Of a stretch of DNA of 64,000 nucleotides, positions 1-14,403 are shown piece after piece. The stretch is from Lytechinus variegatus (lineage: Eukaryota > Echinodermata > Echinoidea > Temnopleuroida > Toxopneustidae). The notes below the pieces were generated by a model. That model was not told the DNA's origin, ran no database searches, and saw only the letters and a program-made list of their open reading frames with translations. A program made the position numbers and the translations under genes. Location of the stretch: contig NC_054748.1 in NCBI RefSeq assembly GCF_018143015.1, positions 16,247,356 to 16,311,355 on the forward strand, given 5' to 3'. Each line of letters starts with the position of its first letter. Position 1 is the stretch's first letter.

Positions 1-545
1 CATTATCGTTATATAATCATTATAATTATTGATCATCTTCATTTTTATATTCATTATCTGCAACTTCTTCTTCGTCGTCATCAATTTCATCAGCACCATC
101 TTCATCATCATCATCATCATCATTGATCATTATCCCCATCATCTTCATCAACATCATCATCTTATCATCATCATCATTGTCATCCCATCGACGTCATCAC
201 AATAATCATTGTCATCATCATATCATTATCCTCATCATCATCATCATCTTATTATCATCATCATCATCGTCATCCCATCGACGTCCTCATCACTCCATCG
301 TCATCTTCTTCTTCAATATAATTTCCATGACTGTTTTCACCATCTCCATCTTCATTACCATGCATCATCATCTTAATCATTATAAAGCTTGTCATCTCCA
401 TCATTATCATCTTCTTCTACTTTTCTCTTCTTCTTCTTCTCCTTCAATACCTTCTTCTTCTTCTTCTATCTCCTTCTTCTTCTCTTCCTCCTCATCTTCT
501 TCTCCTTCTTCTTCTCTTAATCCTCTTAATCTTCTTCTTCTTTTA
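1..545. repeat. ATC/TTC trinucleotide microsatellite
   Basis: The stretch is mostly imperfect ATC (CATCAT) repeats, turning into TTC/CTT repeats towards 545. Open frames here are only low-complexity Ser/His/Ile runs and are not genes. Confidence 0.9.
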
Positions 546-584
546 CCTCATAAAAGTGACATTCTTATACATTTACAGGGTTTG

Positions 585-975
585 CATTAAAGTGATTGGT
601 TAACAATGGTTTGACTTTTAAAAAATCTGAGCTAGAAGGTCACACTTGTCATCTGTGTCTGTGATATGTTACAAAAATGAAGCCCAGAAAAAATTAAGTT
701 CGAAAATAATTATCTAGTGCTTCAAAAATTGAAATATAAAGTGACCGGAAACACCATCTTAATTTCACCCCATACACTTATGTGTACTATTTAGGCGTCT
801 ATATAAGACACCTATTTACAAAATCGGGGTTTGCCTTGTAGTTTTAGCTCTGCATTCTCAATAATGGTTGTTTTCAGGGTTTATTAGTTCTAATACATGC
901 ACTTGTACAAATGTTTCATCTTGGTTTGAGAATTTTTTAAATCGGTTGTTCACAAAGTTAAACAATACCTTTAAT
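585..975 (+). repeat. Dispersed repeat of about 370 bp, copy 1
   Basis: This block recurs in reverse orientation at about 58425-58795 with only scattered differences, for example the shared TGACCGGAAACACCATCTTA. A fragment also lies at about 22740-22850. No coding frame is shared, so it is a noncoding interspersed element. Confidence 0.75.
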
Positions 976-1402
976 TCACACTCAATAAAGTTGTTGAAAT
1001 AAATCTTCTGTTTAATATTTTGTGATGTTTACCACTTTTATTACTCATACATAAGTACAATTATTAAAAAAAACATTGTGACTGTGTACTTTTCATCATC
1101 TTTCAACCACTTGGTACCTCAATACATTACATTTATCATGGACCTATAGGTCAGTTTATCAAAAGAATAAACACACGGTTAATTCAAGTAAGCATTGTCA
1201 CTTTGGTCGCAGGTTTGCACCTATAGGGTGTAAGTGAAAAGGACACACCTTCATATACAACCATGCACACCTTTTTTAGGGTATGAAATGTAGTTAACTG
1301 GAATCATAATAGTGCAAAAATCATGTTATATGCATGGTGCACCCCCAAAAAGACCCCCCCCCCCCATTACATTCGAAGGCAGCAACATTAGCGTTTTTAT
1401 TA

Positions 1403-2184
1403 AAGGACAAGTCCACTCCCAAAAAAAGTTGATTTGGATAAAAAGAGAAAAATCAAACAAGCATAACACTGAAAATTTCATCAGAATCGAATGTAAAATA
1501 AGAAAGTTATGATGTTTTCAAGTTTCGCTTGATTTCACAAAACAGTTATATGCACATCTCGGTCGGTATGCAAATGAGGAGAGCGATCGAGGTCATCCAC
1601 TCACTATTTCTTTTGTGTTTTATCATATGAAATAGTATAATTTTCTCCTCATTGTCACGTCAAACAATGATTAATTCCCGGCTGAATATGTGGAATTAGC
1701 ATTACTTAATACTAAATTACTACTCCCTTCATTTCTTGCATGAGCTTCTTGTCAAACGTTCTTTGTTAGTGAACAACAACTAGACAGCCTTGTGATACTT
1801 TATTCCAAATTCGTTCTGAGCCATTCTCTTTTGTCTCTAAAAATATTTATCAAACCACTTTTTTCTGCGTATCCACTGGATCTCGCAGTTCTCCAGGACT
1901 GGAGGAAATCAACAGAAGAAGAAGACTAAATGTTTCAGTCAACTTGGTCCTTATTGTCAAATCTGTAAAAAATGAAATATTGTATAATTCAAACAATAAA
2001 AAACAAAAGAAATATATATAGTGATGGACATCATCAACTGACTCATTTGCACGACACTGTATTGTGTATTTCACTGTTTTGTGAAAAATAAGCGAAATTT
2101 TAGAATGTCATAACTATCTTATTTCACATCCGTTTTTGATGAAATTTTCAGTTATGCTAGCTTGACTTTTCTCTATTCAACTTC
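1403..2184. mobile_element. Foldback MITE, family A (GGACAAGTCCAC), copy 1
   Basis: The left arm (AAAGGACAAGTCCACTCCC, then ATTTCATCAGAATCGAATG) is matched by an inverted right arm (TTATTTCACATCCG, then GATGAAATTTTCAG). Four other copies lie in the window. The right tip is missing where a family B element begins at 2185. Confidence 0.8.
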
Positions 2185-2741
2185 CATTGACAAGTGGATA
2201 CCATGCGCGACCGTGGGGTCTCGAAAAGCACCCTAAACACGTATTTTCCATATTCTGAAAATGCACCCTTAACAAGTATTGGCGTGTGAAACCCTATATA
2301 CCCTTAACAAGTATTCGAAACAAAACGATACTTTTGGCAAGTATTCCCTAAATTGAATCCCTAAACAAGTACAGCGATATTTCTATTGTTAAGTCACAGA
2401 CGTCGGTCGTCGGTTTTAACTTTACCTACATGATCATTGGGTTCTCGGTACAGCCCCACCTCCCACTCCTCGCGCAAATCGTACTCTAAACACGTAGTGT
2501 TGACTCTTGGGGCAAAAATTACATCCTTACTAAAACAAAATAGTTTTTATTTTTTCATACCCTCGCAAATTTGACCCTAAACACGTAGCCTTCCTTGCGA
2601 AAATAGACACCTTCTTTCATTATTTTAGTGCTTTTGACACCCTTATTACGTTACGTACGTAGCGTGCCCTATCTTGAAAAAGACATCCTTTTTACGTTTT
2701 TCTGATCGCGCATGGTATCCACTCGTCAATGTAAGTGCCCC
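2185..2741. mobile_element. hAT-like MITE, family B (CACTTACATTGACGAGTGG), copy 1
   Basis: The ends are inverted repeats: CAAGTGGATACCATGCGCGA on the left and TCGCGCATGGTATCCACTCG on the right. The interior has a recurring CCCTAAACACGTA / CCCTTAACAAGTA motif every 50 or so bases. Copies at 50015 and 51428 show 8-bp target duplications. Confidence 0.8.
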
Positions 2742-3251
2742 TCCCCCCCCCACACATTTTCCCCCATCAACATATTCGGGGGTGGAGTTGACCTTCAAGT
2801 GTGTTGGTAGGCGCAAACTAATCATGAAAATAATGGTAAGCATTACACCTACGTGTTGAACAGATTATTCAAATCTCGACATTGTCTCCATAATTATAAC
2901 AAAACATGCTCAATTTCTTTTTATCTGTTGGAATATATTTGTTTACATCAAGAGTTTATTTTCGGTTACCGCACAAAAAGTTGCAATGTTCTTCAAACTT
3001 GCTTCAAGACCAGAAACGCGATATTCCATGATATATATAATTTGCGATATGTCAATGTAGGAATATAACAAAGTACAATTCAGGTCTTGGCTAAATTGAG
3101 TCAAACATGGAATGTTTTTCTGTTTGACATCTCATCCATTTTCATGTAGAATATACAAATCAATAATATCATGAATATAGTACAAAAACAATGAATATAA
3201 AATACAGTATGTCAATTATGTATATGGAAGAAGGCATAAAAACCCAGAAAG

Positions 3252-3386
3252 CTGGGGCCGTTTCATAAAGCTGTTCGTAAGATAAGAACGACTTGTGGTT
3301 ACCATTCAATATTCATTCGTGATTATATAGCACACAAGAAGGGTTCTCCTGTTGTAATTCTTAAAGTCATTTTTAACTTACGAACA
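3252..3386. mobile_element. Short MITE (GGGGCCGTTTCATAAAGCTG)
   Basis: It opens with GGGGCCGTTTCATAAAGCTG and ends near TAACTTACGAACAG, the partly inverted form. Relatives lie at about 58890-59265. No coding capacity. Confidence 0.55.
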
Positions 3387-4388
3387 GTTGACGAACACGT
3401 ACTTGGTAGGCAATGGTAGGGATATACGCCTGTAAAACTATTAGAATAGACAATACTACTCTTGTGTAATTCATGTCCCAGAATTCCAACCATCAGTGCC
3501 CAAGACGAATGAAAAACCAACTGAAATCACCATTGGACATACCCACACACATATACACACACCCTCACATACTAAAAAAAAATATTTAGTTTTCCTTGAT
3601 TTATTCGAAATGCAGATACCTTCTAGCCTGCCTGTTCTTTTTTTCAATATCATAGAATAACATTAGGGAGGAGGTGAAGCGAGGGAGCAAATAACACGCT
3701 TGGTTTTCTGAATTGATTTCATGATTGTACAATAAAAGTAATGGCATTGACAATGAATATAGCTATAAGTTTATATTATATATATCATGAAATCTTTTTA
3801 TATACTTTTTTACATTGAAAACACCATCGCCCAACTACGCCCCTATGTTAACGCCATCAATAAAAAAACGTAAATATAGTTATCAGTTCGCTTTCTGGGT
3901 AGCATTTTCATGAAAAGGACTTGTCGGACGTTTTATCAGACATGCAGTTACCATAGTAACAATGATTCTAAGCCAATAAGAATAAAGGAAACTTGTCACA
4001 CAAAAAGCTGATGAAATGCTCCCCTGAACTGCTTATACAAAGTTTTGATCATGTAATATATGATATTTCAGTTTCAAGTTCGTATCTTTTTTGTCTCTCT
4101 TCCCACTGCTCACTCTCTCTGTCTCCTTCTTGTATCCGACAAAAAAAGATTATACATAATTTAACTATAAGAGCATCATGAAAATTAACAATTAATGTAG
4201 GATATACATGCGATATATAACAATAATAATGTGAAAATATACGCCTATACAGAACAAAATATCCATTTAGCTGCTCCCTCGCCAGCTAGCATTTTCGATA
4301 TTCCGAATGATTTGTTTACACCGTGGAATATTGAAACCATTATTTAAAAAACACATGAAACTCAGATGTGAATGATATATGTCGCCCT
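3387..4388. other. 3' flank of the phospholipase gene, no recognised gene
   Basis: The 3' UTR of the minus-strand gene should begin at 4388 and run to lower positions. The only AATAAA I noted on that strand is at about 3600-3605, but the true polyadenylation site cannot be fixed from sequence alone. Confidence 0.4.
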
Positions 4389-4469
4389 CTACGATGAACA
4401 CGTTTGATTATCCGATGACATTTTGTTAGCTTGGTACTTGAGAAACTGCAGAAATCCACGTCTCCCTTG
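4389..4469 (-). CDS. Phospholipase exon 14 (terminal, with stop)
   Basis: The acceptor is TTACAG and the exon reads [20 protein letters not shown] followed by NQTCSS and TAG. The [12 protein letters not shown] junction with exon 13 matches the usual end of patatin domains (a Gly-Arg helix after the last strand). Phase 0 joins cleanly. Confidence 0.8.
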   Translation of the reverse strand, partial: QGRRGFLQFLKYQANKMSSDNQTCSS

Positions 4470-7400
4470 CTGTAAGTACAGAGGAAAAAGATAAATTACT
4501 ATATATTAAAAAACAATCTATATTCAAAGATTCTTTTCAAGTCCAAATTTCTTGACCAATTAACGTTTTCATGATGAGTTACATTACTTGCTTATCATCA
4601 TGGTAACCCCTTTTGTATATTATTTCACAGCAAAAAATGTGGTGTTAACCGGTGTACATAGAGGACCACACCAGCTATTTTACACATATAGGTGTTATTA
4701 CAACACCTTTGGATGTTACATGTACACTCTTTGGTGTTGTGTTCAATCTCTAGGGTGTAACTTTAACACCTCAGGGTGTGGTCCTCTATTAACACCAACT
4801 GGTGTCAGTTTTAACACCACAGTTTTTACGGTGTTGCATTTGCTGTTTGTGTTAATATACCCTGCTTTAGCCCGGCCTATCATGGCTAAGCAACTGGCAA
4901 CTGTACCATAGCGCTGTACATGGAAGGATTGCATTCAATGGAACATTATAAAACCATGAAGAAAAACAAATCACGCAAAATAAAGGGGACTTCAAATCTG
5001 CAGATGCTTCTTAAAGTGGCGACAATGATGATATCAGGAATACTTGTCGGTATTTTCTTATCATTGGGTGCTGTTATTCCAAAGCGTTTGGCTCAGAGTA
5101 TAGTGTGAAGTATAGTTAGTATCTAGGTTTGAATATCTTCTGACGATCGAAGTGTCGAGAACTGATCTGAGCTGAATAGAAATGGACTGAACTTGTCAGC
5201 CAAAAAGAGAAATAAATTGCCAATTCACTTTAAGAAATGGCGTTTCACCTTTTAACCTTCCTGCGTATTCGATGCATTTCTAAGGTTTTTTATTATTTAT
5301 TTCCCATATATTTTTGGTTACTTTGTGCATTTTAATGCTTTATCTCCCTTGTCAAAGACTTATTACGCAACTTTCGATAGTTGAAATTCCAGTCATAATA
5401 TTTCACCTGCTATTGTTGTACATGTACGGTTATACATTCACTATGCTTTCATTGTTCTTTATTGTTATGTATTCTTCCTAAAAGAAATTGGCCTATTCGA
5501 TTTTGTATATATTTCTGCTTCTTGTTTATTCTATTTTGATGTAACTTTTTTATTTTTTGCTAATCAGACAAATTATTTGTAAATTTTGTGATTTGATATT
5601 GATTTCCTAATAAAACATATAATTATAAAAAAGAAATGGACTGAACTGGTCTTGAATTTAAGTGAATTAAATGAGTTGCTTACCTCTACCAGAAAATCCA
5701 CATCCTCTTGTTCTGGATTGAAGTGGAACGATTTAAAGTAGACTGTGTTGATCAGGACTGTTCGTTCAATATCACAACCCTATATATAGAGAGAAAAAAA
5801 CAAGTTTAATTGGTTGATTGATTGGTTTGTTGCCGATTTGTTGGTTGATTGATTGATTGATTGATTAATAAGTCAGTGAGTGATTAATTGCTTGATGATT
5901 GATTGTGATTGATTGATTAATTGATTGAATTTCAAGATATTTTCTCTCATGTAAGGCGAGCTCGCTCAAAATATGCCCTCGCTTTCGACTCGAATATTTT
6001 GAAAAAATATTCACCAATATTTATTCGAGCAGGTTGACAAAAGTGATGGCAATCACTGTCGACTAATCTGACTTTGACTAGATATATGGAATACTGACCC
6101 CAATCTCTTTGCAGGGCTGAATTCTTTATTTCTGCGGTGGCTAATATGACTTGAACTGACTCTCTTCTGAGTCAAATCACGATGACTCACTTTCCTGGTA
6201 ATTTTGACTCGGAATTGAGTGATCTTTACCTATCAATGGCACCACAATCCGAGTCAAGTCAATTTGGAAGCTGAGTCACTTTGACTCGGAATTGAGTTGA
6301 ATCCAATTCCGAGTCGATTTTGACTCTGTATAAAAAAGTTTTTACGGTGATGCCAAATCAAAGCAGAACAATATCATCAAACGCCATTCAAATTGGAAAT
6401 TTACATTTCATGGTGTATTTGCCAGTCGCTTGCACATGCCGTCATAGAAAATATGAAAACGTTATGGGTGTGTTATTCTTTGATGGAATTTTCTTTCAAC
6501 CTCCAATTGATGATGACTAACTATGATGTTGGTAATGTGATGATGATGGTGAAGATGATGATGATAATGACGATGATGATGACGATGATGTTAATGATGA
6601 TGATAATGACGATGATGATGGTGATAATGATGATGATGGTTATGATGATGGTGATAATGATGATGATGATGACAATGATGATAACGATAATAACGATGAT
6701 GATAATGATGATGATGATGATAATGATGATGATAACGATGATGACGATGATGATAACGAGGATGATGATGGTGATGATGATGACGATGATGATAAAGATG
6801 ATGATAAAGATGATAAAGATGATAATGCTGACAATGAGACAATGCCATTAACAGTAATCACTGTTTCTATGGATATTCCAAATAAAACAAATAATCACCT
6901 CTAGGAAAGCGCGTTTGACATTCAGGAGTAACATAGTGAAGATACCAGTGATAAAGTCGGCCGGTTTGAAGATGTCTTGCCTGCCGGATCCAATATGTTG
7001 TGTTTGAAGACCAACTCCTTCCCTCTCAGCTAATACCATCAGCTCATGGAAGTCAATCTACAAAAGATAAAATGAAAAGATATACGCTGACGGAAGAGTC
7101 ATAACCTTGCTGAAAAAACCCCGCAGCATCACTCAGTGTGATCACTGTGTTTTCACAAAGTGGAATATGTGAAAACATTCACACTGGTTAAAATACTCAA
7201 ATTCAATGGCGTGAATATATACAGTTTTACACTGCTGGTGGACACCTCGACAGTGTGACTGTTCACAGCGTGGTCACATGAATTGTGATTCACATTGTTG
7301 AAGTGCTCAAATTTAACAGGGTGAAGGTGGCTCCAAATTGTGTTCAACACTGTGGCACACATTGTAGGACACAGTGTAATTTCCAGTAGTGACAATGAGT

Positions 7401-10400
7401 TCATATGGTGATCACATAGCAGATACACACTGTGGATACCTCTATAGTGTGAATGTTCACTTCACAGTGCGTTCGCATAGTCAACAATTTAAAGACGTGA
7501 TTCACACTATAGACACATCTACAGTGATTATTGTTCACGGTGTGTTCATATAGTCTGAATCAGCTCTTAGTCCACTATGTAAACGCTCACACTGTAGGAC
7601 TATCCTAGTCTACAAATGTAGACGCACATCTGCAGTGTGTGTACCTCAGCTGATTCAACGAGTCTGCATAGCAGACTATGTCTACTGAGGATGCAGAAAT
7701 GGCTCGCTTCGCTCGCCCTTTCAGGCTGGTTTGCTTCGCAAACCAGTAGCAGATCTCATCTCACGAGCCATTCAGAGTCTGCATAGCAGACTAGGACTAT
7801 CCAGTGTATATCACATATTTACATAGCACATATAGTCCACTATATGTGAACACACCGTGAACAATAATTGCTGTATATGTGTATATAGTTTCAATTACAT
7901 CTTCACATTGTCGACTATGTCATTAAGTGATTACACACTTTGGATACATCTACAGTGTGAATGTTCACTTCACACTGTGTTCACATTGTGGACAATGTGA
8001 AGATGTGATTCATACTCGAGACCCATCTACATTGAATGTTCACGGTGTGTTCCCCTGATGGGCCAATGTGAAGATGTGAAGATGTGACACTGTGGACAGT
8101 TCTACAGTGTTTTCACACTGCATTTCCTTAAACCCATGCTATCCTTAACCCCGGACTATCCTTAACCCCAAACTATCTTCTTCTTTTTTTTTTTGGGGGG
8201 GGGTTCACACTGTCCCCCATACTATCTGCTTACTCGGGGATTAACGCCTAACTGCACTATTCAACATCTCATTGATATTGATGATTTTACCAAACAGAGC
8301 GTGATTAACGTGTAATTTCGACTTCTGTGATTGGCTAATGCTTAGCCCCACTTTCCTTAGCTCAGTTCCGTTTCACACTGCATCTCTTAGCACCGCAATT
8401 GTTTTGCTAGCAACGCAATAAGCCGGCTAACCCTGCTTTTTTGCAGGGCCAGATAGTACCGTACTATTTACCGTTCTAGCCCACTTAGCTAAAATGTAGT
8501 GTGAAAACGACATGGGCTAAGCTTAACCCTGGGAAATAAAAAAAAACTGTAAAAATCAAGTATTTCAAATTTCCGAAACTCATATTAACATACTTACTGG
8601 TTCACCATGTAGTGTCCACAGTGCGAACGTTATCACAACATTGTTCAATTTGAGAATTTCAACTATGTGGGAATATGATTAACACTGAAAAAATGTTTTA
8701 ATATATCCATGTGACGACTTTCACGCTGTGGTATACTGTGTACCCATTGTGGTACATTCACAATATGAAAATCAAGCATGTTAACATTTGTGATACTCAT
8801 ATTATTATACAGTGTAGTTTACTTTGTGAACACACTATGAATACTGACATTCTAGAGGTGTCCACAGTGTGAAAGTTATGCATTAGTCATTTTGAGTATT
8901 TTAACTGATGTGAGAACATGATCCGCAGTCTGTTAAAGTAATCAAGTATATCAATGACGACACATAGTGTGGGATAATATGTCTCACAGTATGTTTAGAG
9001 GATGGAGTATATTAAATTTGAATCATCTTCACGCAGTGAAGACCAAGCAATTTAATATTGCTTCACTCATGTAGTCTACGATGTGAATATACAATGGACA
9101 TTCACAATGTAGAATAATAATAATAATATAGGGTATTCGTATTTATATTGCGCACATATCCACCTTGTTAGGTGCTCAAGGCGCTCCTATCACCCGGCTA
9201 AGATAGGCGTTCATAGCGCACACAGCTTTTTAAGGAATTACTTCCTACTGGTACCCATTTACCTCACCTGGGTTGAGTGCAGCACACTGTGGATTAGTTT
9301 CTTGCTGAAGGAAATTACGCCATGGCTGGGATTCGAACCCACGACCCTCTGTTTCAAAGTCCGAAGACTAATCCACTGGGCCACAACGCTCCGCTCCAAG
9401 CAGAAGTGTTCACAGTGTAAACATTATCTAAACAATGTTCAATTTAGCACTTTAACTATGTGAAAATTTAAAATGATCAATTCAACGACTGCACACTGTG
9501 AAATGCACACCTTTAAACAGTGCAAAACTCATTTAAACATAGTTCACCATACACAAACTATGAACCCTGGCACTATAAAATTGTTCACAGTGTGAATGCT
9601 ATCATAACATTGTTCAATTTGAGAATTTCAACTATGTGAGAATACGAATAACACTGCAAAATGAACTAATTAATATATCAATGTGACAACCACACGCAGT
9701 ACGTATTACACAGTGTGGTATACTGTTTCCTGAGTGTGATACATATTAATTATGAATCATCTTCACAATTTGAAAATCAAGCACTTTAAAATTGTTAAAG
9801 CTCATATTACAATACAGTTCATTCCACTTTGTGAACACACTATGGATAATCACATTGCTGAGGTGTCCACAGTGTGAAAGTTATACATTGTTCAATTTGA
9901 GCATTTCGACCGATGTGAGAATTCGTTCACACTGCAAAAATGCTCAAATATACCAGTGCGACGACTTCACCACTGTGTTACACACTGTGATATACTGTGT
10001 CCCACAGTATGTTCACAGTGTGGGCACACACAGACACAGTGTGGACGTCATATTATCATTGTGTAGTGCATGGATTTTTAACTATGTGAACATAATTCAC
10101 ACTCTTTGTAAAGTACCCCCCCCAAAAAAAAATGAATGAATGAATAAATAAATGAATAAATAAGAAAAACAAATAAATAAATAAATAAGAAAAACAAATA
10201 AATAAATAAATAAACAAATGAATAAATAAATAAATGAATAAATGAATAAGAAAATAAATAGTGTTAAAAGCAATAATTATCGCTAAAATGAATAATTTCC
10301 TACCTGCTCATCTTTGTTAACATCAAGAGACTCGAAGATTTTATCAGATGTTAAACCCTTGCCGAAGAGGGTTTCAATGTCTTCATCAGTGAACTCATTA

Positions 10401-13400
10401 GTCTAAAGAGAGAGAGAGAGAGAGAGAGAGATCGAGAAAGAGAAAGACAGATACAGGAAGAGACAGAGGGGGAGAGACAAAGAGAGTGAAAGTATGATCG
10501 TACACAGCAAAAACTGTGGTGTTAACCGGTGTACATAGAGGACCACACCAGTTATTGTACACCGGTGTTAAATTTGTGGTGTTAGTTTTACACCTATAGG
10601 TGTTATTACAACACCTATTGTTACATTTACACTCTTTGGTGTTATGTTCAATCTCTAGGGTGTTATTTTAACACCTCAGGGTGTGGTCCTCTATTAACAC
10701 CAATTGGTGTCAGTTTTAACACCACAGTTTTTACAGTGTAATGGGAATATGCACACATGTATCTGTTATAAACAAAATCATAAACTAATTCTGGAAAATT
10801 TTATAGACAATTAAATTCTAGAAATTAACACTTCAAGAATCGTATATGCACTTTATTGCGATTTTAAAGGATGCGTTTTGGAGAAGATTTCGACCACTTT
10901 GTACTGGTAAGGAAATTATTTTCTACCATTCATGAGGAGGAGGGGGGAGGGAGTAAGCGTGAAATTTCAGGATATATTATGTAACTATGATGTTACACTG
11001 CAATTTCGAATCACATTTTCTCTCGAGAATAATTTTAGATCCCTCTTCTTGCTCTTGACTTTCGTATAATAGAATTGACAATCGATCCATATTTAACTGA
11101 CCTTATGCATGTGACTTTATAACTTTAAAGCGCCCTCACTCAGAGGATATAGGAATACACATAGGAGTCGTCAGTGATGCCTCAGCCGCAAGTCATTGTA
11201 CTGACCTCTAAGACCCGAATTTTCGAAGGTTGGCTAACTATTAGCCCGGGCTAAATTTGGCCCATGATCAAAATAAACCCCGAAAATCTGTGGGCTAATC
11301 TAGGCCCACCGAGCATTTCACAAATGTTATACCTAACCCATGGGCCAGAATAGCAACCTTCGAGAACTCCGTCGAGCCTAAGGTGCATGGCGATGTGATG
11401 AAGTCAATTTGGGAGTTTTAGCAAGCGCGACGCAGAGTGAATTCAAGAATGCAGTAAAATTAATGGAATATGCCCATTAAATGACAATAAACAGCCGGGA
11501 GGTTTTTGTCGATAATTGATTAACTGTGACAGCAGTTTTGTCCTAATCAAGTTTCGGAACCGACGATAAAATTCCAAATGTGCTTCAGGACGAAACTGCT
11601 GCCTTGACTCACCAATTTTCAACAAAGGCTACTTGGTTGCTCCTAGCCCTAATATTGACATGAAGGGCATTCGGCAATACATTTTTTTATGTTCTTGAAA
11701 GCGTTCAGTGTCTCGAGGTGAACCCCCTTCACATCCATATTATAACATAGACCTACAGTATATAAATGAAATCTTTTAAAGCGCGCCAAACATACGTCTT
11801 TGAAGACTCTGCTAAACTCTTCGCGACTTATGGTTGCGTTGCCATCCAGATTGTTCACATTGAGAACGCTCAAGAAGTGTGTCATTGCTTCTGTGACCTT
11901 GGCGTGTTGCTCCATGTCCCTGTCTCGTTTCTTCTTCATCTTTTCATGCGCTCTGGGAAATCGGAATTTTAGTCATTTTTTTGGGGGGGGGGAGTGGAAA
12001 GAAGAAGAAAAATGAATAAATAAAAATCAGTAAAAAGGCAACTTATATGGCGAAAATATTTAACCTAAAGTAACAATTCCAGAAATTTTACAAGTTCAAA
12101 ACGATATTGTAAAAAAGATATGTTATGAAATAAGTAATTAGGACCATTGTCAAATATTCAATATGACCTATACTATCTCTTTCAAAATATTTGATGAAAC
12201 AATGAAAATCAAGATTGTTATATATAAGTAGAAATGTAAGAGCAATTACATTCATTTTATTTAGTTATTTTCTCTTTAACGATATTCCTTGCATAAAATG
12301 ATTAAGAATATTCCAGAATGTCTCAGTAAGGCTGTATGGTAAGGCTATGTTATGCATGTCTATTCATTAGGCTGAATCATTTTTGTTATTTCTGGAATGA
12401 ACAAAGAGAGATAATAATAGACTGCAACACAAAGAAATTCCTAGTGGTATTGGAAATGAACAATAGGATTAGCTATTTTTTACATTGTTTATTTCACTGA
12501 GGTCATTCAAGAATGTTCTAAAATTAGACTGCTCTACCGTAGAAATTGGCAGAATGTTCTTTTTGTAGACAATACTAGAAGCTTCCAGAATAGTGAATAA
12601 TTTGTATATAAGCTGGCAGTTTCTTCAAAGATATCACATCATATCAGATCAGAACTCAGAGTTTCACGCCAGACTTTATGTCAGAGCAGAGTTTTTTTTT
12701 CCAACTGGAATACAACAGTTATCTTCTGTGGAGTTATTTGCATACTGTCAATGAACAGTTTGCAGTTACTTTGAGAGAGGAATTCTCAGTTCTCATCGAA
12801 ATCATAAACCTGTTTTAATTCAAATTTTCAAATTCAAATAAAACATTTATTTTCTTCCATTTCAGTACATTTTTCATAAACATAAATTCATACATAAATC
12901 AATTTGTTATAAAAAATATAAATATGTACATATTGGCCCGTATTCTGAAGTCGGGTTTAAGTTAAACTCAGGTTTAAAGTTGTGGTTTAAGTATGGGAAG
13001 CCAAACGTATCAAATTTGTTATTAAGTTGTATGTTTCTTATGTTTACTGTGCTCTTTCCTGATTCATCGATGGTGAAGCCAATATTTTTTTATACTTCCT
13101 AGACAATTATGAATGATTTAAGAGCCAAATGAGCTGAAGTATGATATCTCTACTGTTAGTGATTTATGTGACAATTGGCTCGCCATACTTAAACCACAAC
13201 TTTAAACCCGAGTCTAAGTTAAACACTTCAGAATACGGGCCATTGGGTTTAAGGTAGAAGGCGTATACCCTATAAAAGCTTAGGCTTGTGGCGGGATACG
13301 CCTGTAGACAAAAATACAATACAAAACAAGTACAAAGGAAAGAGCAGAGAAAAGAAAAAGAAAGGAAACGAGAGAGGGAGACGTGAGCAGGGAGGCGGGC

Positions 13401-14306
13401 ATGAATTACTAAATAAAATGGAATGCTCAACAAAATATCAGTGGGGGCAAAGTATAAATGCCGCAACAACAATTTGTTCATGGTTCATGTTATCATGTTT
13501 GAAGTCATAAGGAGACGTAAGATGGGAAATATATATATCAACATATATCGACAGATATAAATATATATAACGACAGAAGCAATTTTTTTCATTTTATATT
13601 TAAAGCTGGTTGTCGACAAAGATTTTTTTATGTAATCCGGAATTTCCTTCCATATTTTGGGGCCATTATAACGAATGTTGTGTTGGAAGATTATTTTCTC
13701 TGTTTGGGAATGTATATTTGATTATTTGAGCGGGTATCAAAATGAACGCTTTTCAACCCATGGATTGCTGAAGTCGACTACTGTTTATCATCATCAACAT
13801 CGTCTTCACAGACATTTCAACTCGTAACAGTGACTCTTGTTATTCATCGTGCTTCAACATCAATTTCATCATCGCCATCATTGTGAACTTTAATTTAAGG
13901 AATCTTCACCTACAAATTTTGATTTTATTTCGATATACTATCATAACTTTGGATTGCACATCTGACACTTCAAGAGATGCAAGATCAATTTATTTATGTT
14001 TTGTTAGTTTATGATTGCTATATTTCCTATAATAAAAAGCCAAATCAAATTTAAAACAAAATTTTCATTGGTGTTTGTTACATTATCGTAACAGGATACC
14101 AATGATGATGGCTTGTGTTTTGTTTAAAACGGTTAATATTTGTTCTTTGCAGCTGTATGGGGTCATAACTGTGGAGCAACAGGCGTGTTATTTCTGAATG
14201 ATATTATGAGCGATATATAAAAACTTACTGTTACTATTACTTATACCACTACTACTACTACTTCTACTACTACTACTACTACTACTACTACATGTACTAG
14301 TACATG

Positions 14307-14370
<64 letters not shown>

Positions 14371-14371
14371 T

Positions 14372-14403
<32 letters not shown>

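Larger units (their letters stand above)
7130..10100. repeat. Degenerate CACACTGTG-rich foldback/satellite region
   Basis: About 3 kb is dominated by CACACTGTG, TTCACACTGT, GTGTTCACA and their complements. Adjacent halves are partly inverted copies of each other. Several other repeats are nested here (about 7585-7797, 8115-8520 and a SINE at 9113-9396). It fills phospholipase intron 11. A smaller related stretch is at 17441-17700. Confidence 0.8.

Noticed and set aside
4920..5108. Plus-strand 62-codon frame with a hydrophobic segment
   Set aside because: No domain match, lies in an intron between two confident minus-strand exons, and has no supporting upstream exon.
6393..6861. Met-rich and His-rich frames next to exon 12
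   Set aside because: Translation of a GAT microsatellite in an intron.
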